A stretch of 27,929 bases of DNA from 73-13 sp035556075 (GCA_035556075.1 DATMFQ010000048.1:1-27929); one strand, 5' to 3'. Shown: positions 1 to 8,589, numbered from the stretch's first letter. Translations and numbers: made by a program. Notes: generated by a model not told the origin, from the sequence alone.

Positions 1-2499
1 CGGGTTGGCGGGATCGGCGCTGAGCGTGCCGTCGAATGCGGTGCCCACCTCGAGCGCGGCCCGTTGAATGGCCTCGATCTCGAACGCGAACGGCTTCGAG
101 CTGCCGGTGCCGAGCTCCCCCGACGAGTTCGATCCGGACACGGCGGTGCTGAGCCTCGCGGTGCCGAGTGCGGCGTCAATTGGGATGTCCAGAGCGAAGG
201 GCAGCGGCGCCGAGGTCGACAAGCCGGCGATACCGGTCGCATAGGCGCAGCGCAGCATGCGCGCATCGCCGATCGTTGACACGCTGCACGTCCAGTCCGC
301 GATGCCATCGCCGTCGCCGTCGGCCGGGGTGCCGGTCGCGACCGGGATCCAGCCGCCCGTCGCGGGGTCGAGGACGCTCACCGGGAAGGCGCTCGGCACG
401 AGCAGTCGCATCGTCACGTCCGCGGAGGTGGCGCCGTCGCCGAGGTTCGAGACGTCCGCGGCAAATACAGCGGTCGTGCCGGGGTAGGCGTCGACCTCCT
501 GGAAGATGCTCATCGTCAGCGCGAGCTGCGAGGACGGTGTACCGCGGACGACGACCGCGGGATCACTCTCGCCGAAGCCGTCAGCGTAGGCCGTGACGTA
601 GTAGTTCCAGGTGCGCTCGAGCGGGAAGGCCGGGGTCGCGACGGTGTCGGTCTCCTCCTGGTCTGCGCCGCTGAGGTCATCGAGCAGCTCGAGCGTGTCC
701 GGCCCGACCTCGCCGACGAGCTCCCACCTGCCCTCGTCGGTACCGAATGGCGTGGTCCACTCCGGCGCCTCGGTGCCCGCCCACGGGTCGTCCTCGGTCG
801 GGGCGGCGTAGTCGAGCGAGCGGTACACGCGGTAGCCGTCGACATTCGTTGCGGCGGAGGGGGTCCAGCTGAGCTTCACCTTGCCGGAGCCGCCGAGCAC
901 CCGGACCGATGCCGGCGGCGGCGGCTCGCCGAGGGTGATGACTGCGACCTGCGCGGAGGGGGCGCTCACCGAGGTGGTGCTCACCGTCGTCACGCGGTAG
1001 TAGTAGGTGGTCCAGCCTTCGAGGTACTCGTCGTCCGCCCATTCGTCGACGTACTCGAAGACGTTGCCCCCGGCGGAGACCGGGATGTCGGCGATCTTCG
1101 TGCCGAGCGCGGCGGGGTCCGCCGAGCGGTACACCTCGAAGCCGAGCAGCGGATTCGTGCCGAGCACCATCGGCCACTGCCAGCTGAGGCTCGCCCCGAT
1201 GCGGTCGTCGAGGGCGAAGGCCTGTACCTGCTGCGGCGGGTCCGGTGGGACCGTCGTCGAGACGCAGTCGCCGTGCGAGCCGTCGACGTACTCGACGTCG
1301 TCGGGGAGGTGGAGCGTGCCGCCGAGGCCGTTCGTCGCGACGAGCCGCCCAGGGCCGGTGACCACGAGGTCGCCGGTGAGCCCGCAGGCGTCGCCGAGGA
1401 CGAGGGTCGAGCCGTCGAGGACGATCTCAGCGCCCGAGGAGCCGAGCAGCTTCGAACTGACCTCGAATGTGCCCCCCGCGGCCCCGATGCGCGCCGGCTC
1501 GCTGCCGACGAACTCGATCGTGCCGCCCGAGACGACGCTCGTGCCCTCGCTCAGGGCGACGAGCGAGCCGGCGCCGGACTCGGTGCCGGCGAGGAGGAGC
1601 CGACCCCCCTCGCCGAGGGTCGCCGTCCCGTCGAGCAGGCCCAGGGCGTTCAGGGTCTGCGTCTTGCCGTTCAGGTCCATCGACAGTCCGTCCTCGAGCA
1701 CGAGCGAGGCGTCGGGCTTGAGCTGCTCGCCGCGGGCCCAGACGAGCTGCCCGGCGGTGGCGCTCGCCAGCGGCGACTCCGAGGCGATGGGCGTCTTGAA
1801 CGCGCGGCTGAGATTGCCCTCCGAGCGGTTGAGCTCGAGGCGGACGTTGCCGGTCATGCTGAAGACGCCGACGTTGCCGGCCGCGTCGCCGACCCGGATC
1901 ACCGCATTCGTGAGGTCGGCCTGCCGCGGGCCGACGCCGTCGACGAGCTTCGTCGACTCGACCATGACGTCGGAGACGACCTGCCGCTCGAGGCTGAGCT
2001 TCGAGTCGTCCGACATCGCGATCGTGACCTGGCCGTACAGCAGGCGCAGCCCGAGCCGGACCGACACGCCTTCACTGAGCACGATCCGGCCGAGGCGGTA
2101 CTCGTGACTCGAGTTGAGGTTCGCCCCCGAGGAGCCGGGCCGGAACTCGAATGTCCCATCGATAAGATCGTCGTTGATCGGCTCGATCACGACGGGGGTG
2201 TCGAAGACCACCGTCGAGCCGTCGACGGGCACGCCGTTCGACCAGTTCGCCGGAGACGCCCAATTGCCACCGGTGTCCGGGCCGATCCAGGTCGTCGGCT
2301 CACCCGCGGCGGCCAGCGCCCTCGGCACGGGCCCGAGCAGCACGCCGCTCGCAGCAATGGCGAGCGCGGCGAGGACCGCGAACGCGCCGCGGAGGATGCC
2401 GGGGCGGACGCGGCGGGTCCAGCGAACACTGCGCAGGAGACCGCCGCGCGTCCACCTGGCGCGCGAACTAACCGTCGCGTAGCGCGGAGATCCCCCCAC
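1..2499 (-). CDS. Large secreted surface protein, beta-repeat passenger plus FN3 domains (C-terminus beyond window)
   Basis: The minus-strand frame is open from about 2499 to the window edge (833 codons), so the C-terminus is missing. The likely start is GTG at 2499, because no ATG lies in frame before the signal sequence; the exact start is uncertain. A basic N-region (RWTRRVRPG) leads into a long hydrophobic stretch ending at ALAAAGE, an export signal with an extended n-region. The mature part opens with TWIGPDTGGNW and ANWSNGVPVDGS, a motif typical of beta-helical adhesin and autotransporter-like passengers. About 350 residues of short Gly/Leu/Val-rich beta repeats follow. Two fibronectin-III-like domains come next (about 1260-960 and 900-540; SWQWP...FEVYRSAD and VKLSWTPSA...GYRVYRSLD), then a DUF11/CARDB-like beta domain (about 520-150). 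The role is inferred to be extracellular display or adhesion. No cell-wall anchor is visible because the end lies outside the window. Confidence 0.8.
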   Translation of the reverse strand, partial: MGGSPRYATVSSRARWTRGGLLRSVRWTRRVRPGILRGAFAVLAALAIAASGVLLGPVPRALAAAGEPTTWIGPDTGGNWASPANWSNGVPVDGSTVVFDTPVVIEPINDDLIDGTFEFRPGSSGANLNSSHEYRLGRIVLSEGVSVRLGLRLLYGQVTIAMSDDSKLSLERQVVSDVMVESTKLVDGVGPRQADLTNAVIRVGDAAGNVGVFSMTGNVRLELNRSEGNLSRAFKTPIASESPLASATAGQLVWARGEQLKPDASLVLEDGLSMDLNGKTQTLNALGLLDGTATLGEGGRLLLAGTESGAGSLVALSEGTSVVSGGTIEFVGSEPARIGAAGGTFEVSSKLLGSSGAEIVLDGSTLVLGDACGLTGDLVVTGPGRLVATNGLGGTLHLPDDVEYVDGSHGDCVSTTVPPDPPQQVQAFALDDRIGASLSWQWPMVLGTNPLLGFEVYRSADPAALGTKIADIPVSAGGNVFEYVDEWADDEYLEGWTTYYYRVTTVSTTSVSAPSAQVAVITLGEPPPPASVRVLGGSGKVKLSWTPSAATNVDGYRVYRSLDYAAPTEDDPWAGTEAPEWTTPFGTDEGRWELVGEVGPDTLELLDDLSGADQEETDTVATPAFPLERTWNYYVTAYADGFGESDPAVVVRGTPSSQLALTMSIFQEVDAYPGTTAVFAADVSNLGDGATSADVTMRLLVPSAFPVSVLDPATGGWIPVATGTPADGDGDGIADWTCSVSTIGDARMLRCAYATGIAGLSTSAPLPFALDIPIDAALGTARLSTAVSGSNSSGELGTGSSKPFAFEIEAIQRAALEVGTAFDGTLSADPANP

Positions 2500-2712
2500 C
2501 CGTCCGACGCTACGCCGTCGGCGCGGCGGGTTGCTAGCCGGGCGCCAACCCTTTTCCGGGGGTTGTGCCCGGGGGCGTGCGAAGCGAAGGAAGTTCTGGC
2601 CGTCCGGTTGCACTATCCATCCGTGACGCCGGCTCGTCCTTCACTTCGCACGTCCGCGCCCCGCATGCGCGGACGAATCGGCCCAAGGCAACATGGAGGC
2701 CGACGGACGGGG

Positions 2713-3195
2713 CTACCGGGCGACGACCCGGCGGACGAAGTCGTGCGGGCGCATGACGAGACGCCCGTTCCAGTTCGGCCCGAGCTCGAGCAGATGACGG
2801 TCTGAGGTGACCAGGAGGAGCGCGTCGACTGTGGGATCCTTCACCAGAGCAGCGATGAGGTTGTCCTCGTGGTCGGACACCCCGTGGTCACGAGGCTGCG
2901 GATCGACCACCGCGCCGCCGGAGAACTCGCAGATCTCCGCGACCGCGACGGTGAACGCCTCGACTGTGGCTTCGGTCTGCCCGACCGTCCGCAAGACCCT
3001 GGCGATGTTGCGCAGGATGTGGGGTGAGGCGAACAAGCGGAATCGCGAGGCGAACGCGAGCGAGACCGCGTCGGCGGCCGGGTTGTCAGTGGTCGGCGGC
3101 ACGTCTGGCAGCAGCGGCCACGACCCGTCTGCACCGAGGATGTAGTCGAGATAGACGTTGATGTCGAAGACGACCGGCGTCGTCGGCTCGATCAC
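2713..3195 (-). CDS. PIN-domain ribonuclease toxin
   Basis: 160 aa. This looks like the toxin of a type II toxin-antitoxin pair. PIN proteins are Mg-dependent RNases that use a cluster of acidic residues. Visible here are the N-terminal VFDINVYLDY (D11), the central SDHEDNLIAAL (D108, E110, D111) and the late TSDRHLLEL (D132), in the order and spacing expected for PIN domains. The ATG at 3195 overlaps the stop of the upstream antitoxin gene by 4 nt (ATGA), so the two are translationally coupled, antitoxin first. The domain call rests on motif pattern. The RNA target cannot be read from sequence. Confidence 0.85.
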   Translation of the reverse strand: MIEPTTPVVFDINVYLDYILGADGSWPLLPDVPPTTDNPAADAVSLAFASRFRLFASPHILRNIARVLRTVGQTEATVEAFTVAVAEICEFSGGAVVDPQPRDHGVSDHEDNLIAALVKDPTVDALLLVTSDRHLLELGPNWNGRLVMRPHDFVRRVVAR

Positions 3196-3437
3196 GACGC
3201 GGCGGCCTCGCGGATCAGCGCCAGGACGTCCTCGGTGGAGTAGATGCGGCCACCGCGCTCAGCCCGTGCCTGCTCACGGAGCGCGTGCAGGCGCTCGAGC
3301 CGGAGCCGGCCCTGATAGTCGCGCACGGCGATCCGGAGGAACTCGCTGCGGTTACCATGCCCGAAGTGCTCGACCACCTCGTCCAACGCCGGACGCAGGT
3401 CATCCGCGACCGCGATGCCGACCGTCTTGGCTGCCAT
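3192..3437 (-). CDS. Ribbon-helix-helix (CopG-like) antitoxin
   Basis: 81 aa. The N-terminal half (KTVGIAVADDLRPALDEVVEHFG, then NRSEFLRIAVRDYQ) matches a ribbon-helix-helix DNA-binding fold: a short beta strand, a helix, a turn with N-R-S-E, and a second helix. The C-terminal tail (about residues 45-81, charged and helical) would be the toxin-neutralising part. It precedes and overlaps the PIN gene by 4 nt. The ATG at 3437 has a GGAG Shine-Dalgarno 4 nt upstream. Autoregulation of the pair is usual for such modules and is inferred here. The interrupted repeat GTTG...CAAC about 3450-3465 just upstream could be the operator, but this is weak. Confidence 0.85.
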   Translation of the reverse strand: MAAKTVGIAVADDLRPALDEVVEHFGHGNRSEFLRIAVRDYQGRLRLERLHALREQARAERGGRIYSTEDVLALIREAAAS

Positions 3438-3619
3438 AACTCTCCAGTTGCCTATGCGTAATCAACGCTCCTCAGCGTAGCAGAGACGGTTGATCGCGGC
3501 GCTGCGCGGACAGGTGCTTTTCCATGCGCCGGGGCTGCGGGTGCAGGACATCACCCAGGTTGCAGCTGTCGCCGATGTCCCAATTCATCTGAGACACATG
3601 TCCCGACTCATCACAAACG
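3438..3619. other. Non-coding stretch between the toxin-antitoxin module and tRNA-Arg; possible IS scar
   Basis: No convincing gene. The part nearest the tRNA (about 3570-3610) contains GATGTCCCAA and TCTGAGACACATGTCCC. These resemble the outer ends of IS481/IS3-type elements as I remember them, but no transposase fragment or paired inverted repeat is visible. The upstream part carries the antitoxin promoter region. Confidence 0.3.
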
Positions 3620-3692
3620 TGCCCCTGGAGAGATTCGAACTCCCGACGCCCTCCTTAGGACGGAGGCGCTCTATCCACTGAGCTACAGAGGC
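3620..3692 (-). tRNA. tRNA-Arg (anticodon CCU)
   Basis: Read on the minus strand it folds as a full cloverleaf. The acceptor stem is GCCTCTG/CAGGGGC (one G-U). The D arm is GCTCAGTGGATAGAGC. The anticodon stem is CCTCC/GGAGG around the loop GTCCTAA, giving anticodon CCT (reads AGG). The T arm is GGGAG-TTCGAAT-CTCTC. The discriminator base is A, and CCA is not encoded. The 3' end faces the toxin-antitoxin module, the orientation usual when islands enter at tRNA genes. Confidence 0.95.
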
Positions 3693-3717
3693 GGCCTGCC
3701 GATTCTATCGGCCGCCT
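3689..3717 (-). terminator. Hairpin between the CHAP gene and tRNA-Arg
   Basis: Inverted repeat AGGCGGCC (3689-3696) and GGCCGCCT (3710-3717), with a further ATCGGC/GCCGAT pairing inside. It lies directly after the CHAP gene stop and overlaps the first bases of the tRNA. There is no U-tract, so it may be a processing or pausing structure and not a classical terminator. Confidence 0.4.
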
Positions 3718-3724
3718 GCGCGCA

Positions 3725-4477
3725 CTACCCCGGCGGGTAGAGGAATGCGGGGATCGAGGACGCCGCGATCGTGCGGGCGCCGTAGCCGCTCGTCACGTCC
3801 CAGTTGTACTCCTCGATGAGGATCGTGCCGTCACCGTTCACCGCGGACACGTAGGCGACATGGTTCGCTCCGTAGCCAAACCAGGCGATCGACCCGACGA
3901 CAGGCTCCGAGCTCGTCAGCCACCCGTTGTTCAGCCACGCGTCGTACCAGTCGCGGGCGTTCCCACCGTTCGGGGTGAGGACGCTCCACGGCAGCGCCCA
4001 CGGCTCGCCGTAGGAGCCGACATCACGGTTGAGCCGCCAGGCGGCGAAGTCGGTGCACTGGCCCATCGTGTAGTTGAGCGAGGACTGACCCCAGGTGATG
4101 CCCGACCAGGGGTAGTCGTTGCCGATGAAGCCGGGGGTCGCGATGAAGGTCGTGCGGTAGCCGGCGGCCATCGCCTCGCGCTGCTGCTCGACGGACTGCG
4201 CATCGAAGACTTCCCGGACCGAGGCCGCTGCACCACGCTGCAGCCCCTCCGACAACTGGATCGACTGCGGGTCGATCTCGCTGCCGGCGCCTGCCGCGAG
4301 CGGCCGGTCCCCCGCAATCGCGGTCGGGGCGAGCGCGGGCGTCGCGAGGGCGGTCTCGGCGATCGCGGGCGGGGTGAGGCCCGTGCCGGGGAGCATCGAG
4401 ACGACGCCGAGCCCACCGACGACTGCGAAGACGAGCGCGCCCATGAAGGGGCGCTTTGCGCTGTTCGCAGCCGGCAT
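3725..4477 (-). CDS. Secreted CHAP-domain amidase/peptidase
   Basis: 250 aa from the ATG at 4477, chosen because CTGGAG lies 8 nt upstream; an in-frame extension to 4543 lacks such a site. Residues 1-40 form a signal sequence (KRPFMGALVFAVVGGLGVVSM, then APAIA-like cleavage). A linker and a helical region (about 60-105) follow, then a C-terminal CHAP domain (about 115-250). It has the expected catalytic layout: Cys141 in GQCTDFAAWRLN, His206 in ANHVAYV, and an acidic/Asn pair in EEYNWD (about 222-225). CHAP enzymes cleave peptidoglycan amide bonds, so a role in wall remodelling or daughter-cell separation is inferred. The single catalytic domain has no recognisable wall-binding repeat. Confidence 0.85.
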   Translation of the reverse strand: MPAANSAKRPFMGALVFAVVGGLGVVSMLPGTGLTPPAIAETALATPALAPTAIAGDRPLAAGAGSEIDPQSIQLSEGLQRGAAASVREVFDAQSVEQQREAMAAGYRTTFIATPGFIGNDYPWSGITWGQSSLNYTMGQCTDFAAWRLNRDVGSYGEPWALPWSVLTPNGGNARDWYDAWLNNGWLTSSEPVVGSIAWFGYGANHVAYVSAVNGDGTILIEEYNWDVTSGYGARTIAASSIPAFLYPPG

Positions 4478-4529
4478 AAATGAAACTCCAGGCGTCAATG
4501 GTTCGACTTCGCACGGATGCGACCTAGGC

Positions 4530-4559
4530 ACGATACGCAGCAAACCTGTGAATTGTCGA
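4530..4559 (-). promoter_or_regulatory. Possible promoter of the CHAP gene
   Basis: On the minus strand, TCGACA (rc of 4554-4559) and TATCGT (rc of 4530-4535) are separated by 18 nt, about 50 nt before the CHAP start. This is a plausible sigma-70-type pair. It has not been compared with other promoters. Confidence 0.3.
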
Positions 4560-4582
4560 GCAGGAATCGTGAGTGTCGCCGA

Positions 4583-5083
4583 TCACGCCGCAACCGAGGG
4601 CACCAGATACTCGCCCCAGTCGGGCTCGAGCCGCTCGACGCCGCGCACGAGCCACGTCGGCCCGTGCGGGGCCCTCGGCCGGACGCGGAGGGTCCAGCCC
4701 ATCTCGGCGGGCGTGCGGTCGCTCTTGACGTTGTTGCACGTCAGGCAGCAGGCCACCAGGTTCTCCCACGAGTCCGTGCCACCGCGGGAGCGGGGCAGCA
4801 CGTGGTCGATCGTCGTCGCGTGACCGCCGCAGTAGCCGCAGCGCTGCCGGTCCCGCCGGAGCACGCCGCGGCGCGACACCGGGACCCGCCGACCGGGGAT
4901 GCGGACGTAGGTGCGGAGCACGATGACCGACGGCCGGGACCAGCACATCGTGCTCGAGCGGACCGGGTGCCCCTCATCAGCGGCGAGCACCGTCGCCTTC
5001 TCATGCAGCACGAGCACGAGCGCCCTCTTGTACGACACCACCGCGAGCGGTTCGTAGCCGGCATTGAGGACGAGCGTGCGCAT
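4583..5083 (-). CDS. HNH endonuclease family protein
   Basis: 166 aa. The ATG at 5083 follows a GGAGG Shine-Dalgarno. The N-terminal half (MRTLVLNAGYEPL, ALVLVLHEKATVL) is the domain that precedes HNH in a widespread actinobacterial family. The nuclease part has a zinc-binding CGYC (82-85), the catalytic ATTIDHVLPRSRGG (D93, H94), NLVACCLTCN (N108, C113, C116) and a following Lys120. All key HNH residues are present, so the enzyme should be active. Its cellular job in this family is not established to my knowledge. It is a single gene with no restriction methyltransferase or phage genes beside it, so housekeeping DNA repair or processing is as likely as defence. Confidence 0.85.
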   Translation of the reverse strand: MRTLVLNAGYEPLAVVSYKRALVLVLHEKATVLAADEGHPVRSSTMCWSRPSVIVLRTYVRIPGRRVPVSRRGVLRRDRQRCGYCGGHATTIDHVLPRSRGGTDSWENLVACCLTCNNVKSDRTPAEMGWTLRVRPRAPHGPTWLVRGVERLEPDWGEYLVPSVAA

Positions 5084-5289
5084 CGCGGGCTACCTCCGAG
5101 CCCGGACTATCCGGAAGGCGGACCAGGGCTGCCCGCTCGGCGCACACGGCGACATGGCTGGGCTGCCGAGCGCGTCGCCCATCCCATCCTCCCGTCGCGA
5201 AAGGTTGCTGCTGCGGATACCAGACTACGCCCGTGCCGACCACTGACCTGACACACGACACTCCCTGGCGAGGCTCGATACCGGGTGAG

Positions 5290-5317
5290 GAATGCGGGGG
5301 ACGCGACCACCGCATTC
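5290..5317. repeat. Inverted pair of the GAATGCGG octamer, possible hairpin
   Basis: GAATGCGG (5290-5297) and CCGCATTC (5310-5317) are perfect 8-bp arms around a 12-nt loop, extended outwards by partly matching GGG/CCC. It lies downstream of dtxR on the minus strand and could act as its terminator. It is also a head-to-head pair of the over-represented octamer described in the findings. Confidence 0.6.
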
Positions 5318-5351
5318 GTCCCGTCGGCATCAGGCCGTCAGCAGCGCCCGA

Positions 5352-6038
5352 TCAGGCCTCGAGGAAGACGTGCCCCGCGGTCTCGGGCCCGATGATGAGG
5401 ACCGCGTCGCCGACGGCGATCCGGAAGTCCTCACCCTCCCGGGTGACCGTCACCTCGGCGCCGGGCACGATGCCGGCGTCCTTGAACTCCTGGAGGAGCT
5501 CGACGTCCACCTGGAGCAGCTCGCCGAGGCGGCGCACCCGCGAGGTGACCGGGCCGTCACCGGTGCCGAGCGCCGCGGCGAGACCGACCACCCCGGACAT
5601 GAATGCGGGGGACGTCGGCCCGCCGAGTGCCTCGAGCCCCGGAATTGGGTTGCCATACGGGGACTCGGTCGGCTCGCCGAGGATCTCGTACAGCCGGCGC
5701 TCGACCTGCTCGCTCATGACATGCTCCCAGCGGCATGCCTCGTCGTGGACGAGCTCCCAGTCGAGGCCGATGACGTCGGCGAGGAGCCGCTCGGCGAGGC
5801 GGTGCTTGCGCATGACGTTGACGGCGCGGCGGCGGCCCTCCTCGCTCAGCTCGAGGTGACGGTCGTCGGTCACCTGCACGAGGCCATCGCGCTCCATGCG
5901 CGCGACCGTTTGCGACACGGTCGGTCCGGAGTGGCCGAGGCGCTCCGAGATGCGGGCACGCAGCGGGACGATCTGCTCCTCCTCGAGATCGAGAATCGTC
6001 CGCAGGTACATTTCGGTCGTGTCGACGAGATCGGTCAC
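5352..6038 (-). CDS. dtxR: DtxR/IdeR iron-dependent transcriptional repressor
   Basis: 228 aa starting at GTG 6038, chosen over GTG 6044 because GGAGGA sits 6-7 nt upstream and because this start makes the numbering coincide with Corynebacterium DtxR. The order is N-terminal winged helix (ARISERLGHSGPTVSQTVARMERDGLV), dimerisation and metal domain, then a C-terminal SH3-like domain (about 150-228). Metal ligands are all present: M10, C102, E105, H106 (within DEACRWEHVM) and the ancillary H79, E83, H98. The protein should bind Fe(II) and repress iron uptake genes. The likely target in this window is the iron box at 25087 before hmuT. It is monocistronic; the next minus-strand gene upstream is the DUF3027 gene beyond serC. 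Confidence 0.95.
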   Translation of the reverse strand: MTDLVDTTEMYLRTILDLEEEQIVPLRARISERLGHSGPTVSQTVARMERDGLVQVTDDRHLELSEEGRRRAVNVMRKHRLAERLLADVIGLDWELVHDEACRWEHVMSEQVERRLYEILGEPTESPYGNPIPGLEALGGPTSPAFMSGVVGLAAALGTGDGPVTSRVRRLGELLQVDVELLQEFKDAGIVPGAEVTVTREGEDFRIAVGDAVLIIGPETAGHVFLEA

Positions 6039-6084
6039 GCGCACTCCTCCATCGGGCCCGGCGAGACCAAGAGTATCGCCTCGG

Positions 6085-6096
6085 TAGAATCAACCG
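6085..6096 (+). promoter_or_regulatory. -10 box of serC, leaderless geometry
   Basis: TAGAAT at 6085-6090 is followed by exactly 6 nt and then the GTG of serC. No Shine-Dalgarno is present. Transcription from this box would begin at or next to the start codon. Confidence 0.6.
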
Positions 6097-7203
6097 GTGC
6101 CGACCATTGAAATTCCGGGCCACCTCATCCCCGCCGACGGCCGATTCGGCTGTGGGCCGTCGAAAGTCCGCCCCGAGCAGCTCGCGCACCTGCGGGCGCA
6201 CGCCGATCTGCTCGGCACCTCGCACCGGCAGGCGCCCGTCAAGGACCTCGTCGGGCGGGTGCGCACCGGGCTCGGTGAGCTGTTCCGCATTCCTGACGGT
6301 TATGAGGTGCTGCTGGCTGGCGGCGGCTCGACGGCCTTTTGGGACGCCGCCGCATTCGGGCTCATCGAGCGGCGCGGCGAGTTCCTGAGCTTCGGCGAGT
6401 TCGGCGGCAAATTCGCGAAGGCGGCGAGTGCGCCATGGCTCGAGGCCCCGCACGTCGTGACCGCCGAGCCAGGCTCCCGGTCGAGCCTCGAACTCCTCGA
6501 CGGCATCGATGTCTACGCCTACCCGCACAATGAGACCTCGACGGGCGTCATGGCCCCGGTCGTGCGGGCCGAGGCGGAGGGCGCGCTGACGGTCGTCGAC
6601 GCGACGAGCGCGGCGGGCGGGATCGACTTCGACGTGGCCGCGGCCGACGTGTACTACTTCGCGCCGCAGAAGAACTTCGCCTCGGACGGCGGCGTGTGGT
6701 TCGGCCTGTTCTCGCCGGCCGCGATCGAGCGGATCGAGCGGATCGCCGCCTCGGGGCGCTACATCCCCGACTTCCTCTCCCTGCAGCAGGCGGTCACCAA
6801 CTCCCGCCTCAACCAGACCCTCAACACCCCCGCGGTCGCCACCCTCCTCCTCATGGAGGCGCAACTCGACTGGCTGCTCGCCAGCGGCGGCCTCGCCTTC
6901 GCGGACGGCCGCACTCGGGATTCCTCCGGAGCACTGTATGAATGGGCAGAGCGCGTCCCGTACGCGACCCCCTTCGCCGCGGACCCCGCGGACCGCTCGC
7001 AGGTCGTGGCGACGATCGACTTCGCGGACTCGGTCGACGCGGCCGCGATCGCCAGGGCGCTGCGAGCCAATGGCATCGTCGACACCGAGCCGTACCGCAA
7101 GCTCGGGCGCAACCAGCTGCGCATCGCGACCTTCGCCGCCATCGACCCGGCCGATGTCCGCACCCTCATCGGGGCGATCGAGTACGTCGTCGAGGCACTC
7201 TAG
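6097..7203 (+). CDS. serC: Phosphoserine aminotransferase
   Basis: 368 aa, full length for the actinobacterial SerC type. It converts 3-phosphohydroxypyruvate plus glutamate to phosphoserine in serine synthesis and is PLP-dependent. Visible motifs include the N-terminal FGCGPSKVRPEQL, the phosphate/PLP-binding GGGSTAFWDAA (75-85), the HNETSTGVMAP segment (144-154), VVDATSAAGG (167-175) and the PLP-lysine in FAPQKNFASDGG (K192). The start is GTG 6097, with a -10 box 6 nt upstream and no SD. It converges on the DUF3027 gene, whose stop is 9 nt away. A serC/DUF3027/csp neighbourhood also occurs in other actinobacteria. Confidence 0.95.
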   Translation: MPTIEIPGHLIPADGRFGCGPSKVRPEQLAHLRAHADLLGTSHRQAPVKDLVGRVRTGLGELFRIPDGYEVLLAGGGSTAFWDAAAFGLIERRGEFLSFGEFGGKFAKAASAPWLEAPHVVTAEPGSRSSLELLDGIDVYAYPHNETSTGVMAPVVRAEAEGALTVVDATSAAGGIDFDVAAADVYYFAPQKNFASDGGVWFGLFSPAAIERIERIAASGRYIPDFLSLQQAVTNSRLNQTLNTPAVATLLLMEAQLDWLLASGGLAFADGRTRDSSGALYEWAERVPYATPFAADPADRSQVVATIDFADSVDAAAIARALRANGIVDTEPYRKLGRNQLRIATFAAIDPADVRTLIGAIEYVVEAL

Positions 7204-7212
7204 AGGCGAGGC

Positions 7213-7851
<639 letters not shown>

Positions 7852-7855
7852 GGGC

Positions 7856-8236
7856 TCAGGCGTCCAGCTCGTCGGCGACCCGGCGGAGCATCGCCGCGAT
7901 CTTCGCCGCGTTGGCCCGCTCGGGGTAGCGGCCGCGCTTCAGCCCGCCGCCGATCGAGTCGAGCACCTTGACGAGGTCCTCGATGATGACCGCCATGTCG
8001 TCCGCGGGCTTGCGCTGGAGTGAGACGCGGCTCGGCGGCGCGTCGAGGACGCGCACCGAGAGGGCCTGGGCGCCGCGCTTTCCGTCCGCGATGCCGAACT
8101 CGAGTCGGACGCCGCTCTTGATCGTCGCGCCAGCGGGGACGGCGGAGGCGTGCAAGAAGACCTCTTGGCCATCATCGGTCTGGATGAAGCCGAAGCCCTT
8201 GTCCTCGTCGTAGAACTTGACTCTGCCGGTCGGCAT
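7856..8236 (-). CDS. Cold-shock domain protein with C-terminal extension
   Basis: 126 aa, about twice the length of a classical CspA. The cold-shock domain (1-66) has RNP1 as KGFGFIQ and RNP2 as VFLHASAV. A helical extension follows (about 67-126, ADDMAVIIEDLVKVLDSIGGGLKRGRYPERANAAKIAAMLRRVADELDA in part). M. tuberculosis has a similarly long CspB as I recall it. It is an RNA/ssDNA chaperone by family. ATG 8236 has an SD (AGGGAG), and a -10 box TAGAAT on the minus strand (rc of 8282-8287) gives a leader of about 40 nt. The DUF3027 gene follows at once, suggesting an operon. Confidence 0.9.
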   Translation of the reverse strand: MPTGRVKFYDEDKGFGFIQTDDGQEVFLHASAVPAGATIKSGVRLEFGIADGKRGAQALSVRVLDAPPSRVSLQRKPADDMAVIIEDLVKVLDSIGGGLKRGRYPERANAAKIAAMLRRVADELDA

Positions 8237-8298
8237 CGTGACTGACTCCCTGGTTCAACGTCCCACTGCGGGGACCGGTCGATTCTAGCCGACGCCGC

Positions 8299-8310
8299 TA
8301 CGCTGGGACC
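8299..8310 (+). promoter_or_regulatory. -10 box of the small membrane protein gene, leaderless geometry
   Basis: TACGCT at 8299-8304, then GGGACC, then the GTG at 8311. The 6-nt spacing equals that of serC. It is divergent from the cold-shock promoter. Confidence 0.5.
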
Positions 8311-8589
8311 GTGGCAAAGACGACGGGCAGCCCCGCAGACGACCCCGACGGTCCGGGGCTCGGCACCCCCGAGCGGATCATGGCCGCGATCTTCGTCGGC
8401 ATCATCGTGCTCTGCGTCGCCGCATTCATCCTGCTCATGGCCGGGTCCGCCGGCGGCTGGCTGGATGGAGCGCTGTACATGCTCGTCTACTACATCCCGT
8501 TCATCGGGCTGCCGGTCGCGCTCCTCCTCATGATCGCGCTCACCATCACGCTCGCGGTGCGCCGCTCCCGCGCCAGCCGCCGTCCCTGA
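8311..8589 (+). CDS. Small membrane protein, two transmembrane helices
   Basis: 92 aa from GTG 8311. A polar N-tail of about 20 residues (PADDPDGPGLGTPERI) is followed by two hydrophobic segments (about 23-45 and 58-83) and a basic C-tail (RRSRASRR), which places the C-terminus in the cytoplasm. No catalytic motif is visible and the function is unknown. It is divergent from the cold-shock gene; a small membrane protein next to csp also occurs in mycobacteria as I recall. Confidence 0.75.
   Translation: MAKTTGSPADDPDGPGLGTPERIMAAIFVGIIVLCVAAFILLMAGSAGGWLDGALYMLVYYIPFIGLPVALLLMIALTITLAVRRSRASRRP

Noticed and set aside
4478..4582. Cyclic-di-AMP (ydaO-type) riboswitch before the CHAP gene
   Set aside because: Wall hydrolase genes in actinobacteria often have one, but the gap to the next gene is only about 105 nt and shows none of the expected structure.
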